A DNA stretch of 64,000 bases from Marivivens donghaensis (GTDB taxonomy: Bacteria > Pseudomonadota > Alphaproteobacteria > Rhodobacterales > Rhodobacteraceae). The DNA is taken from NCBI RefSeq assembly GCF_030410045.1, contig NZ_JAUFRA010000009.1:62001-126000 (forward strand), given 5' to 3'. Each line of letters begins with the position of its first letter. The stretch's first letter is position 1. Shown here in pieces: positions 8,135-16,932 of this stretch. The notes under the pieces are model-generated. The model was not told the origin of the DNA, made no database searches, and saw only the letters and a program-made list of their open reading frames with translations. The translations under genes were made by a program, and so were the position numbers.

Positions 8135-8692
8135 ATGACGAGCAATAGGTTATTTGGTTTGAGTGGGCTTTTTGTGGCTTTTTTATTTCCAAGCTTTGCA
8201 TTGTCTGAGGTTGTAGCTGGAGACTTTACCTGTAGAGTGAGGGATAATTTCGAAGTTGGTATTGGTTTTGATGGTCGAACATTTATTGAAAAGCGTGAAG
8301 TTGGCGAACAATTCGTAATCCACTATGAGATCAACCATTGGCCTATTATTCAAAAAGCTACCGTAACATTTGGGACGGATTTTTTTCATAATCACAGGGA
8401 CATTCAGACAATTTTTGATGCGAAGGATTCGAATGATCTATCGGTTATGAATCCAGATGCAGAAGTACCTTTTGTTGTACTTAATCACGGGAAAGAATTT
8501 AGTGTGAGCATGATTGGCTGGCACATCCCTGAATTCACCATGATATTTAAAAACGGGGTTTGGTTGGGTGCATACTCATATAGCTTTAGTGGCCATTCGG
8601 GTGCATCAGCCATAACTACACTAAGTGTTTGTGATACCAACCCAGAAGATTACGAAGTTTTCGTTGATACTCTTTTAAGTTACGTGAATTGA
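8135..8692 (+). CDS. Exported protein, unknown function
   Basis: 185 residues with an N-terminal signal peptide (LFGLSGLFVAFLFPSFALSE, cleavage near ALS). The mature protein is predicted beta-rich, with cysteines in GDFTCRVRD and LSVCDTN. No family recognised. Codon use is AT-leaning, like its neighbours and unlike the flanking chromosome, in line with acquisition. Confidence 0.6.
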   Translation: MTSNRLFGLSGLFVAFLFPSFALSEVVAGDFTCRVRDNFEVGIGFDGRTFIEKREVGEQFVIHYEINHWPIIQKATVTFGTDFFHNHRDIQTIFDAKDSNDLSVMNPDAEVPFVVLNHGKEFSVSMIGWHIPEFTMIFKNGVWLGAYSYSFSGHSGASAITTLSVCDTNPEDYEVFVDTLLSYVN

Positions 8693-8929
8693 ATGCAATT
8701 TTCAGTCGCAGAAATTAGTCGAACTTCAAGTGACAGATTACCTCTGATGTTCCAAATTGGGTACTCGATTTGCACTAATTTAGTGAAAGAACTTCCAAAT
8801 TTTGATCACTGTATCTGGAATGGCATCTGCAGCGTCATCTACCGTCAAACTCCTGAAATACCATTACGTGTTGAGCTAGCTTGCAATAATCATCAGGATG
8901 AAGCCACGACCTTTTTGTTTCTGAGGTAA
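8693..8929 (+). CDS. Doubtful 78-residue ORF
   Basis: The ATG follows directly on the preceding stop (TGAATG), and the ORF ends 3 nt before the helicase start. Tight packing speaks for a gene; lack of a ribosome-binding site, motif or typical composition speaks against. If not coding, this is the 5' region of the helicase gene. Confidence 0.25.
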   Translation: MQFSVAEISRTSSDRLPLMFQIGYSICTNLVKELPNFDHCIWNGICSVIYRQTPEIPLRVELACNNHQDEATTFLFLR

Positions 8930-8932
8930 GCC

Positions 8933-11893
8933 ATGGCCTCGTTTGACCAGTTTATAGCATCTCTTGAGGAAGAGTTTGGTGAACAAGGCAAAGGGAAGCC
9001 CTTTGAGCTGTTTTGTAAGTGGTTCTTGGAGAATGACCCTGAATGGTCAGCTACGATTGATAAGGTCTGGTTGTGGGACGATTACCCAGAGAAGTGGCAA
9101 CGTCAGGACCTTGGGACTGACTTAGTCTTCAGAGATAATGATGGGTTGATCTGGGCCGTCCAAGCCAAGTGCTATTCCGAGCATCGAACTACGACCAAAG
9201 GGGACCTGAACTCGTTCCTTGCCGATACTGGTCGCAAGGAGGTCGATAAGCGGCTCTGGATGCAAACCACCAACAAGATGGAAGCCAAGGCTTTGAAGAC
9301 CATCAAAGGTCAGGACAAGCCTGTCACAGTATTCCAGCTTCATGACTTTCGTGACGCCCAGATTGTTTACCCAGAGAGCTTCTCGAATATTCACAAGGCT
9401 AAGGTCAAGGATAAGCCCAAACCCGACACGCATCAGTTAGAGGCCATTCAGGCTGTTCGGGAAGGCTTACAGGCCAATGACCGTGGTCAACTCATCATGG
9501 CCTGCGGCACGGGCAAGACCTTCACGACCCTATGGATCAAAGAAGCGCTGGGCGCTGAGACTACCCTCGTACTACTGCCATCGCTGAGCCTCTTGTCTCA
9601 GACAATGCGAGAGTGGGCTTGGGCCAAGAACCAGCACTTTGAAATTCTGAACGTCTGTTCGGACAAGTCTGTCGGGGCACGATCCAAAGACGCCGAAGAT
9701 ATGCTTGTTGCAGATGCGTCCTTCCCTGTAACATCAGACACCGAAGAGATCGGCAGGTTTCTTCAAAAAGCTGGCCCAAAGGTTCTCTTCTGCACCTACC
9801 AATCGTCAGAGCTCATAGCTCAGGTTCAGGCTGACATTTCTGTTCCAGCATTTGATCTGGCTATTGCGGACGAGGCTCATAGATGTGCAGGTAAGGCTGA
9901 TGCAGGTTTTGCAACGATCTTGGATGGTGAAAAGATCAGAGCAGCCAAAAGGCTCTTCACGACAGCTACACCTCGCTACTTTGGCAAAGCCATCAAGGAC
10001 GAGGCTAATGCTCGGTCCATCGATGTCATCGGAATGGACAACGAGGAAATCTTTGGTCCTGTCGTCCACAAGCTTAGCTTCGGAGAGGCAATCCAAAGGG
10101 AACTCCTAACTGACTACCAAGTGGTTATTGTTGGTGTCGATGAGCCGATGGTGAAGGAGTGGATCGACAACTATGAAATCGTTTCAGCTAACCCCGATAA
10201 ACAGCACGATGCTCGGACTCTGGCAGCAAAGATCGGCTTAATCAAAGCAATCAAGGACTACGATCTAGAAAGGGTGATCTCGTTCCACAGCAATATCCGC
10301 AGGGCAAGAGACTTCTCTGAAGAGTTACCCGAGATTGTTGAGATGGTTGAGGCAGAGCATCGCCCAAGTGGTGAGTTTCTCTCGAACTATGTCTCTGGCG
10401 AAATGAAGGCTGGTGACAGGAAAGATAAGATCGAAAAGCTCAAGAAGCTGGAAGGCTTCGACAGAGGCATCCTCACCAATGCTCGTTGTCTAGCTGAGGG
10501 TGTCGACGTTCCGTCTCTTGACGGTGTCGCCTTCATTGATCCACGTGGCAGTCAGGTAGACATCATTCAGGCTGTTGGACGGGCAATCAGGAAGGTCCGA
10601 GGGGCAATAGTCCAAAAGAAGGGTACCATCGTTATACCAGTCTTCATTGAGGATGGTGACAACGCAGAAGCCTCCATTGAGGCAAGCAACTTCAAACCTG
10701 TTTGGGATATCCTAAAGGCTCTTCGTTCCCATGACGAAGAATTAGCGGTAGTGCTCGATGCTTATCGGACCAACATGGCTAAGAATGCCAGTCAGTCGAA
10801 GGAAAACATCAGTGACAAGGTAATCTTCGACCTCCCACACTGTGTGAGAGCAGAGTTTGCAGGAGCTTTGAGGACTGTTCTGGTCGAAGCTACCACCGCT
10901 TCATGGGAGTTCTGGTTTGGGCTGTTGGAGCAGTTCAAACTAGAGAAAGGCCACTGCCGAGTTCCTAAACGCTTTAAACTAGGGGGGGGCAATCTTGGGT
11001 TTTGGGTGGCAACTCAAAGGCAAGCAGGGGGCGACCTGTCTCCTGACCGGATGAAGAGATTGGATGACATAGGCTTTGTCTGGGACGCAGTATCCGATGC
11101 ATGGGACGAGGGTTTCACTAAGCTGGTTCAGTTCAAAGAACGGGAAGGTCACTGCAGAGTTCCCCAACGTTTTAAGCTAGATGGGTTCAATCTTGGGACT
11201 TGGGTGAGCAATAAGAGAGCCACACAATGCAAGCTGTCCTCTGAACACAGGCATAGACTGGATGGCATAGGGTTCGTTTGGGACCCCAATGCCGACCGAT
11301 GGGAAGAAGGCTTCAGCAAACTGCTTCAGTTCAAAGAACTTGTAGGCCATTGCAGAGTTCCCCAACGTTTTAAGCTAGATGGGTTCAATCTTGGGCCTTG
11401 GGTTGGTACTCAAAGGACTATTCAAGACAAACTGCCCCCTGATCGGAAGAAGAGATTAAATGACTTAGGTTTCATCTGGGATGTAATTACCGAACAGTGG
11501 GAAGAAGGTTTTAGAAAGCTGCTTCAGTTCAAAGAGCGGGAAGGCCATTGCAGGGTGCCTGATGGTTATAACCCAGATGGATATAACCTTGGGAATTGGA
11601 TTACGGTTCAAAGGCGGATTGAAGACAAACTGCCCCTCGATCGCAAGACGAGATTGGATGAATTAGGCTTCGTCTGGGACCCTCTATCCGAACAGTGGGC
11701 AGAAGGCTTCAGCAAACTGCTTCAGTTCAAAGAGCAGGAGGGTCACTGCAAAGTTCCGCAAGGCTTTGGCATGGATGGGTTCAACCTTGGGACTTGGGTA
11801 TCCAATCAAAGGAGCAAAAAGGACCGCTTGTCCCCTGACCGGAAGCGGAGACTAGATGAGATTGGCTTTGTCTGGGATACCTCAAACCGTTGA
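8933..11893 (+). CDS. Nuclease-DEAH helicase with five helicase-associated repeats
   Basis: 986 residues. Residues ~1-150: restriction-endonuclease-like domain (Mrr type) with PD-(D/E)xK-like residues D63 (LGTDLV) and Q77-A-K79 (VQAKCY). Residues ~165-600: superfamily 2 helicase with Walker A ACGTGKT (K195), DEAH at 313-316, TATPRY motif III, and QAVGRAIRK motif VI. Residues 658-986: five tandem helicase-associated (HA) repeats of 66 residues, each built as W-EGF-KLLQFK-REGHCRVP-NLG-WV-QR-LGFVWD. RBS GAGGT 7 nt upstream. It probably binds and cuts or unwinds DNA. No methyltransferase is next to it, so it is not a complete classical restriction system; a phage-defence role is an inference from architecture and island location. 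Confidence 0.85.
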   Translation: MASFDQFIASLEEEFGEQGKGKPFELFCKWFLENDPEWSATIDKVWLWDDYPEKWQRQDLGTDLVFRDNDGLIWAVQAKCYSEHRTTTKGDLNSFLADTGRKEVDKRLWMQTTNKMEAKALKTIKGQDKPVTVFQLHDFRDAQIVYPESFSNIHKAKVKDKPKPDTHQLEAIQAVREGLQANDRGQLIMACGTGKTFTTLWIKEALGAETTLVLLPSLSLLSQTMREWAWAKNQHFEILNVCSDKSVGARSKDAEDMLVADASFPVTSDTEEIGRFLQKAGPKVLFCTYQSSELIAQVQADISVPAFDLAIADEAHRCAGKADAGFATILDGEKIRAAKRLFTTATPRYFGKAIKDEANARSIDVIGMDNEEIFGPVVHKLSFGEAIQRELLTDYQVVIVGVDEPMVKEWIDNYEIVSANPDKQHDARTLAAKIGLIKAIKDYDLERVISFHSNIRRARDFSEELPEIVEMVEAEHRPSGEFLSNYVSGEMKAGDRKDKIEKLKKLEGFDRGILTNARCLAEGVDVPSLDGVAFIDPRGSQVDIIQAVGRAIRKVRGAIVQKKGTIVIPVFIEDGDNAEASIEASNFKPVWDILKALRSHDEELAVVLDAYRTNMAKNASQSKENISDKVIFDLPHCVRAEFAGALRTVLVEATTASWEFWFGLLEQFKLEKGHCRVPKRFKLGGGNLGFWVATQRQAGGDLSPDRMKRLDDIGFVWDAVSDAWDEGFTKLVQFKEREGHCRVPQRFKLDGFNLGTWVSNKRATQCKLSSEHRHRLDGIGFVWDPNADRWEEGFSKLLQFKELVGHCRVPQRFKLDGFNLGPWVGTQRTIQDKLPPDRKKRLNDLGFIWDVITEQWEEGFRKLLQFKEREGHCRVPDGYNPDGYNLGNWITVQRRIEDKLPLDRKTRLDELGFVWDPLSEQWAEGFSKLLQFKEQEGHCKVPQGFGMDGFNLGTWVSNQRSKKDRLSPDRKRRLDEIGFVWDTSNR
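10904..11890 (+). repeat. Five tandem 198-bp HA repeats
   Basis: Units start at 10904, 11102, 11300, 11498 and 11696, spacing 198 bp (66 codons). Units 2 and 3 share 45 identical bases (11153-11197 and 11351-11395), so unit gain or loss by recombination is possible. Unit 1 holds a run of eight G (10982-10989) where other units encode Asp-Gly. Confidence 0.85.
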
Positions 11894-12387
11894 ACTCCAG
11901 CCATTGTAACCCCTTACAACACAGATCAGGCTGACCATTTCGTCTTTTAATGGCGCTTTTTGACAGCGTAAACAAGCAACCAAGTCTGTATGTCACCATC
12001 CTAAGTGAAGAGGGTTTGGCTGTGTTCGCCTCAGACTGCCATGCCATTGCACGGGCCAACGCCTGCTTGGCAGGTACCTTCAGCATCGTCATCGCCACCA
12101 CCCTGCATGTCAAAGACTATATCAGTTCGGTTGCCAATAACTGCAATCATGGATCGCTGTAGGAAACTACTTCTACCCATTCACCTTCTTCGATGCGCAG
12201 TTCTCTTAGAAGCGGCACAATCGACTGAAACGTCTCCCAGTATTCATTCCATGTAGCCATGGCGAAGCAAGTATCGGCCCCAGCCATGCTCTCACCTGCG
12301 GCACCCTCATATGATGTTCCGTGCAGGGGGACCAATTAACCACATTAAGGGAAGTCCTGCCATCATTCTTCCTCCTTAGGTAGGCTC
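11894..12387. other. Region with only doubtful short ORFs
   Basis: Two weak candidates: 11950-12162 (+, 70 residues, no RBS) and 12147-12335 (-, 62 residues, including WNEYWETFQSIVPLL and an acidic C-terminus). Neither has a recognisable domain, and the two overlap by 16 bp. I would not call either gene without expression data. Confidence 0.4.
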
Positions 12388-13092
12388 TCAGCGGCCACAG
12401 TTCTTGTAGTCTTGAGCGAGGCATTTGGATGCGAGAGCTTGTGCCTCCGCGATTTGAGCAGGAGTCATTTTGACTGCAATTAGTGTATCTCGCTGAGCCG
12501 CGGCGTCTGGGAATCCACCTGCAGCGGCCAAGTTACTCCACATGTGCGCGATAACGTAATCCTGCGGTACGCCGTCACCTGTTAGGTACATTGAGCTGAG
12601 AAGCCCTTGAGCATTCATATGGCCTTGCTCTGCTGCCAACCTTAGCCAGCGGGCTGCTTCCGCAGGATTTTTCGATACGCCCCGCCCTAAAATGTACATC
12701 CCGCCGAGATAGAATTGGGCTATGCTATTCCCTTGCTCTGCGGCTTGTTGATACCAATGCAGCGCCTGTGAATAATCTTGCGGAACAGCTTGTCCCTCAT
12801 AGTAAAGAGCGCCGAGGTCGAATTGGGCGCTCATTTCGCCTTGCTCTGCAGCCATTTGATACCAGTGAAAAGCCTCGGCGTAATCTTGTGATACTCCATT
12901 TCCCTTTCGATACATCTCCCCAAGGGCGGCTTGCGCTCTCATGTCTCCCAACTCGGCCAACGGATAAAATTCCGCGAATGCCGCCTCAAAATCCCCGCGG
13001 GAATAAGCCAGCAAGGCCCTGTCGTAATCTTGCGACAATGCATTGCTTCCAATGCTAGCTGTAAAAGTAGAAGCTAAGAGAAGAGTCTTCAT
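12388..13092 (-). CDS. Secreted Sel1-repeat protein
   Basis: 234 residues. Signal peptide at the N-terminus (KTLLLASTFTASIGSNALSQ), then about four to five Sel1/TPR-like repeats of ~36 residues with the pattern AQ-LG-MY--G-GV-QDY-EA--WY--AAEQG. Sel1 repeats form alpha-solenoids that bind proteins; exported versions act in the periplasm. Start: ATG at 13092, since the upstream TTG (13125) would bury the signal peptide. It runs opposite to the helicase and is the last gene of the island. Confidence 0.85.
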   Translation of the reverse strand: MKTLLLASTFTASIGSNALSQDYDRALLAYSRGDFEAAFAEFYPLAELGDMRAQAALGEMYRKGNGVSQDYAEAFHWYQMAAEQGEMSAQFDLGALYYEGQAVPQDYSQALHWYQQAAEQGNSIAQFYLGGMYILGRGVSKNPAEAARWLRLAAEQGHMNAQGLLSSMYLTGDGVPQDYVIAHMWSNLAAAGGFPDAAAQRDTLIAVKMTPAQIAEAQALASKCLAQDYKNCGR

Positions 13093-14055
13093 GCTGATCA
13101 TGTTGTTGGTTACGCTTCCTGCCAAAATTTAAGGTTCAAATTCCTAAATCCGATTTAGGCTTGAATGGATAGGTTTCGCCGGGGAACTCTATAATATGCA
13201 TCTTGACGATGTCTTTCTCAAACTCGTTTAGGCAAGTAAGAAAACAATGTCCGCTCCTCCGAGCGAGAACTTCGAGAACTCTATAACGCCATATGGTAAG
13301 TTTTCAAACCTTAGCTGGCTTTACCGCAGTCGGAATACTCCGAACGGCTTGATATCATCATGCAATCTTCAGGGCTGTCATCGGACGATAAATAGACGTC
13401 GAGGCGGTCGAGGTTTGTGGTCAAGATGGGCTCACTTTCAATAGTCGGACATATTAAGAAAAAGACAGAGTAATTGGCCAGGAAATTCTCCGGCCGCGTA
13501 CATTGAGAGCGGACAAATCTACAATGAAACGCCCCTATGAAGGAGAACCTCGGGTGAATGGAGATAGGCGGGCGCAGTACGACTAGAAGGCTGAAATATC
13601 ACCTTTGCAGAAAGCCCCCAAATGAAGGGGCTGCAAGCCATTTCTCTCCCGAGAGTACGCCCTTTGTGTATCCCTCGTCTTCAGCCAATATTTATGAGTG
13701 CACAACAGCCAAGTTGATCCCTCAGGCGGCACTACGATTGCGTAACGTTGGGCTGCAAAAAAATATTTAAAAAATCTGAAGGGGAATTCATCGAGAGGTG
13801 AATGGCGGTTTCCCCCATGCCCCCCCGCCAATAGTGATTAGTTGATGGAATACTTGCAGTTTCGCACCTTCAAATAAAGCCTTGGTGTGGGTGAGGGGAG
13901 GTGCGTGAGAAGTTCCGATCTACTTCGTAAATAATAGCTCTCATCATAGACCGAACTTTGGTACGAACTTTGGTACAAAATGAAGGTAGTGGTGGACTTG
14001 ATGTTTTGGTTATAACCTTTTAAATAAGGTGTGCATTCGCTTGCGAGTGCAGGGA
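13093..14055. other. Gene-poor right end of island
   Basis: About 960 bp without a supported gene; short ORFs on both strands have no motif or ribosome-binding site. The last 100 bp hold the right arm-type sites and attR. Confidence 0.6.
13956..13977 (+). other. Right paired arm-type sites (CTTTGGTAC x2)
   Basis: CTTTGGTACG at 13956 and CTTTGGTACA at 13968, 12 bp apart, same orientation and spacing as the pair at 2491-2512 inside the left end. Confidence 0.6.
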
Positions 14056-14082
14056 GTTCGAATCCTGTCGGGTGCGCCATTT
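14056..14082. repeat. attR (27-bp tRNA 3'-end repeat)
   Basis: Perfect copy of 2386-2412, without the 5' part of the tRNA. Its last two bases form part of the stop codon (TAA, minus strand 14081-14083) of the cupin gene, so before integration that gene ended next to the tRNA CCA. Confidence 0.92.
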
Positions 14083-14500
14083 ACCTCTGAATATCGAACT
14101 CTGGCGGCGCGAGGGTGAAGCCTTCGAACTGGAACGCGGGCGATACCGTGCAGCCGACGAGCGTCCAATCACCAGTCGTTTTCGCGGCCTGCCAGTGATC
14201 TTTGGGCACGATGATTTGCGGGGCTTCGCCATTGAGCAGATCAGGCCCGAGGATGTGATCAACGGCTGGTCCATCATCATCCGCAGCCATCGACAGAATG
14301 ATCGGGGCACCCGCGTAATAGTGCCAAATCTCGACCGCATCGACCTTGTGCCAATGACTGCTTTCGCCTGATTTGAGCAGGAAATAGATGCAAGTCCCCG
14401 CAGGGCGGCCTTCACCGTCCGCAATCCACGTTTGGCGGTAATACCCGCCTTCGGGATGTGGCTGCAGATCAAGGTGCGCAATGATATCGTCGGCTGTCAT
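14081..14500 (-). CDS. Cupin domain protein (DUF985/cupin_5)
   Basis: 139 residues, single small cupin. Features of the family: LQPHPEGGYYRQTW near the N-terminus, IYFLLKSGESSHWHKVDAVEIWHYYAG with metal-site-like His residues, and a C-terminal LVGCTVSPAFQFEGF. Enzymatic function of this family is not established. It converges with the island and, before insertion, with tRNA-Arg; the island left it intact because the att repeat rebuilds its stop codon. Confidence 0.9.
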   Translation of the reverse strand: MTADDIIAHLDLQPHPEGGYYRQTWIADGEGRPAGTCIYFLLKSGESSHWHKVDAVEIWHYYAGAPIILSMAADDDGPAVDHILGPDLLNGEAPQIIVPKDHWQAAKTTGDWTLVGCTVSPAFQFEGFTLAPPEFDIQR

Positions 14501-14539
14501 GCACTTAGCCTAAGACGCAACCAAACGTCCTACAACGAA

Positions 14540-14562
14540 AAAGCCCCGCACAAGGCGGGGCT
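14540..14562 (-). terminator. Intrinsic terminator of eno
   Basis: AGCCCCGC/GCGGGGCT stem followed on the minus strand by a U-run (TTTTTCG), about 23 nt after the enolase stop. Confidence 0.85.
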
Positions 14563-14584
14563 TCTCAATCAGTTTTCGACCTGA

Positions 14585-15859
14585 TTACTTCAGGATCGAA
14601 CGACCTGCGTATTGAGCGGTCGCACCCAGCATTTCCTCAATACGGATCAGCTGGTTGTATTTTGCCAGACGGTCAGAGCGCGACAGCGAACCCGTTTTGA
14701 TCTGACCGCAGTTGGTTGCAACTGCGAGGTCAGCGATGGTCGCGTCCTCGGTTTCGCCCGAACGGTGCGACATGACGTTAGTGTAACGTGCACGATGCGC
14801 CATATCGACGGCCTTCAGGGTTTCTGTCAGCGAACCGATTTGGTTCACTTTCACCAGCATGGAGTTCGCAACGCCCTGAGCGATGCCATCTGCCAGACGG
14901 GCAGGGTTCGTCACAAAGAGGTCGTCGCCAACCAGCTGTACCTTGTCGCCGAGCTTTTCAGTCAGCAGTTTCCAGCCAGCCCAGTCGTCTTCTGCCATGC
15001 CATCTTCGATCGAGATGATCGGGTAGTCAGCGCAGAGAGCGGCGAGGTAGTCAGCGTTTTCTTCAGAGGTCAGCGATTTGCCTTCGCCCTTCATCTCGTA
15101 TTTGCCATCGACGAAGTATTCGGTCGATGCGCAGTCGAGAGCGAGGTAGATGTCTTCGCCAGCTTTGTAGCCCGCTTTTTCAATCGCGGTCAGGATGAAA
15201 TCGAGAGCCTTACGGGTCGATTCCAGCGCAGGTGCGAAGCCACCTTCGTCGCCGATACCAGTGTTGTAACCAGCAGCAGAGAGTTCTTTTTTCAGGGTGT
15301 GGAACACCTCAGAACCCATGCGGATCGCTTCTTTCACGTTCGCTGCCGAAACTGGCATGATCATGAATTCTTGGATGTCGATTGGGTTGTCTGCGTGCTC
15401 GCCACCGTTGATGATGTTCATCATTGGAACAGGCAGAACGCGTGCGGAGGTGCCGCCAACGTAACGGAACAGCGGCTGACCTGTGTATTCTGCCGCAGCT
15501 TTGGCAACAGCGAGCGATACGCCGAGGATCGCGTTTGCGCCCAGACGACCTTTGTTCGGGGTGCCGTCGAGTTCGATCATCGCTTCGTCGATCTCAACTT
15601 GCTCCAGAACATCGTAACCGACGAGGGTTTCTGCGATTTCGCCGTTGACTGCAGCAACCGCTTCGAGAACGCCTTTGCCCATGTAACGGGATTTGTCGCC
15701 GTCACGCTTTTCTACGGCTTCATGTGCGCCGGTCGATGCGCCCGAAGGAACCGCAGCGCGGCCCATGGTGCCATCCTCAAGGATGACGTCGACTTCGACA
15801 GTCGGGTTGCCGCGGCTATCAAGGATTTCGCGGGCGTGGATGTCGATGATTGTGCTCAT
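14585..15859 (-). CDS. eno: Enolase
   Basis: 424 residues, full length. Converts 2-phosphoglycerate to phosphoenolpyruvate. N-terminal IIDIHAREILDSRGNPTVEV, then GASTGAHEAVE, and C-terminal barrel motifs including LVKVNQIGSLTET and MSHRSGETED (enolase signature). Mg-binding acids lie in YLALDCAST, SIEDGMAEDD and LVGDDLFVTN. Single gene with its own terminator. Confidence 0.98.
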   Translation of the reverse strand: MSTIIDIHAREILDSRGNPTVEVDVILEDGTMGRAAVPSGASTGAHEAVEKRDGDKSRYMGKGVLEAVAAVNGEIAETLVGYDVLEQVEIDEAMIELDGTPNKGRLGANAILGVSLAVAKAAAEYTGQPLFRYVGGTSARVLPVPMMNIINGGEHADNPIDIQEFMIMPVSAANVKEAIRMGSEVFHTLKKELSAAGYNTGIGDEGGFAPALESTRKALDFILTAIEKAGYKAGEDIYLALDCASTEYFVDGKYEMKGEGKSLTSEENADYLAALCADYPIISIEDGMAEDDWAGWKLLTEKLGDKVQLVGDDLFVTNPARLADGIAQGVANSMLVKVNQIGSLTETLKAVDMAHRARYTNVMSHRSGETEDATIADLAVATNCGQIKTGSLSRSDRLAKYNQLIRIEEMLGATAQYAGRSILK

Positions 15860-15910
15860 GAAGACAGGTCCTGTGCTGAAATGTCGTTATTTTCGTCCGC
15901 TCTATAACCG

Positions 15911-16801
15911 TCAACTTGACGAAGGGGAAGCGGAACGAGAGCGGGATTCGCGGTAGAACGTATAAATCCCCGATGTAATGACAATAAGAACGCCTAAGAG
16001 CATGACGCCATTGATCGAGTCACCTTCGTCAAACACGATCAGACCAACGGCCAGCGCAAAGACAATTCGTGTGTAACGGAACGGTGCGATCACCGCCATA
16101 TCACCAAGCCGCGAGGCCATGATCAAAAGATAATACGCGCCCGTGCCGATCAGAACGCCCGCAACGATGTAGACCCATTGCAGTGCCGTCGGACGGACGA
16201 AGCTCTCGCCGGAATAGAGCAGAATGGCCCAGCCCAATGGCACGATTGTCAAAAATCCCCATGCGGCAAGCTGGAGCGAATGCAGGTGTCCCTTAAGCGC
16301 CCGTGTGGTCACATCGCGCATCGCCATGCCGAGAACACCGATAAACGCTAGGATCAGCAGCGGATCGTAGTTCGAACTCCCTGGCTGGATCACGAGGAGA
16401 ACCCCGAGAAAGCCCACGCCAATCGCGGTCCAACGCCGCCAGCCAACCTTTTGACCGAGGAACAGCGCAGCCCCCATCGTCACAAACAAGGGCAGGGCCT
16501 GCATGACCGAAGAGGTCGCCGCCAATGCGCCACTTGTGAACGCTAGAACGTATGCACCCGTGCCGATGAACTCGCCAATGTTGCGGATCACCACGCCTTT
16601 TTCGATCAGTTTGGGCGAGAGCAGGCGAATCCCCTTGGGCAACATGAACGCCCAATAGGCCATCGTGCCGAGTGCGCCGAGGATGATTAGAACCTGACCG
16701 GTCGGCATGCCGTTCTCGCTGGCCAGCTTGATAAACATATCCTCAAGCGCAAAGCCTGCCATTGCGATGGTCATCAATATCGCGCCGCGGATGTTTTCCA
16801 T
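15911..16801 (-). CDS. DMT-superfamily (EamA) transporter
   Basis: 296 residues with ten predicted membrane helices arranged as two EamA repeats of five; e.g. VLIILGALGTMAYWAFML, SVMQALPLFVTMGAALFLGQ and MLLGVLIVITSGIYTFY. These are inner-membrane drug/metabolite exporters; the substrate cannot be inferred. The C-terminus is short and Ser/Arg-rich. It lies between eno and tyrS, not evidently co-regulated. Confidence 0.88.
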   Translation of the reverse strand: MENIRGAILMTIAMAGFALEDMFIKLASENGMPTGQVLIILGALGTMAYWAFMLPKGIRLLSPKLIEKGVVIRNIGEFIGTGAYVLAFTSGALAATSSVMQALPLFVTMGAALFLGQKVGWRRWTAIGVGFLGVLLVIQPGSSNYDPLLILAFIGVLGMAMRDVTTRALKGHLHSLQLAAWGFLTIVPLGWAILLYSGESFVRPTALQWVYIVAGVLIGTGAYYLLIMASRLGDMAVIAPFRYTRIVFALAVGLIVFDEGDSINGVMLLGVLIVITSGIYTFYRESRSRSASPSSS

Positions 16802-16885
16802 GGTCTAGCCCCAAATATGTTCGCGCAATCGACTTAGCTGGAAATTTGATCAAACGGAATAGAGTGTCGCAACTTAACCACGAAA

Positions 16886-16910
16886 AAGGGCGGCCCACTG
16901 GACCGCCCCG
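16886..16910 (-). terminator. Intrinsic terminator of tyrS
   Basis: GGGCGGTCC-agt-GGGCCGCCC stem (minus strand) followed by TTTTT, just after the tyrS stop codon. Confidence 0.8.
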
Positions 16911-16932
16911 TTATTCGGTTCTGTCAGATCGT

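Noticed and set aside
13247..13831. Short ORFs near the right island end
   Set aside because: No motif or RBS, and candidates on both strands compete over the same bases.
14612..15907. 431-residue plus-strand frame opposite enolase
   Set aside because: Antisense shadow of eno, which is full length with all signatures and its own terminator.
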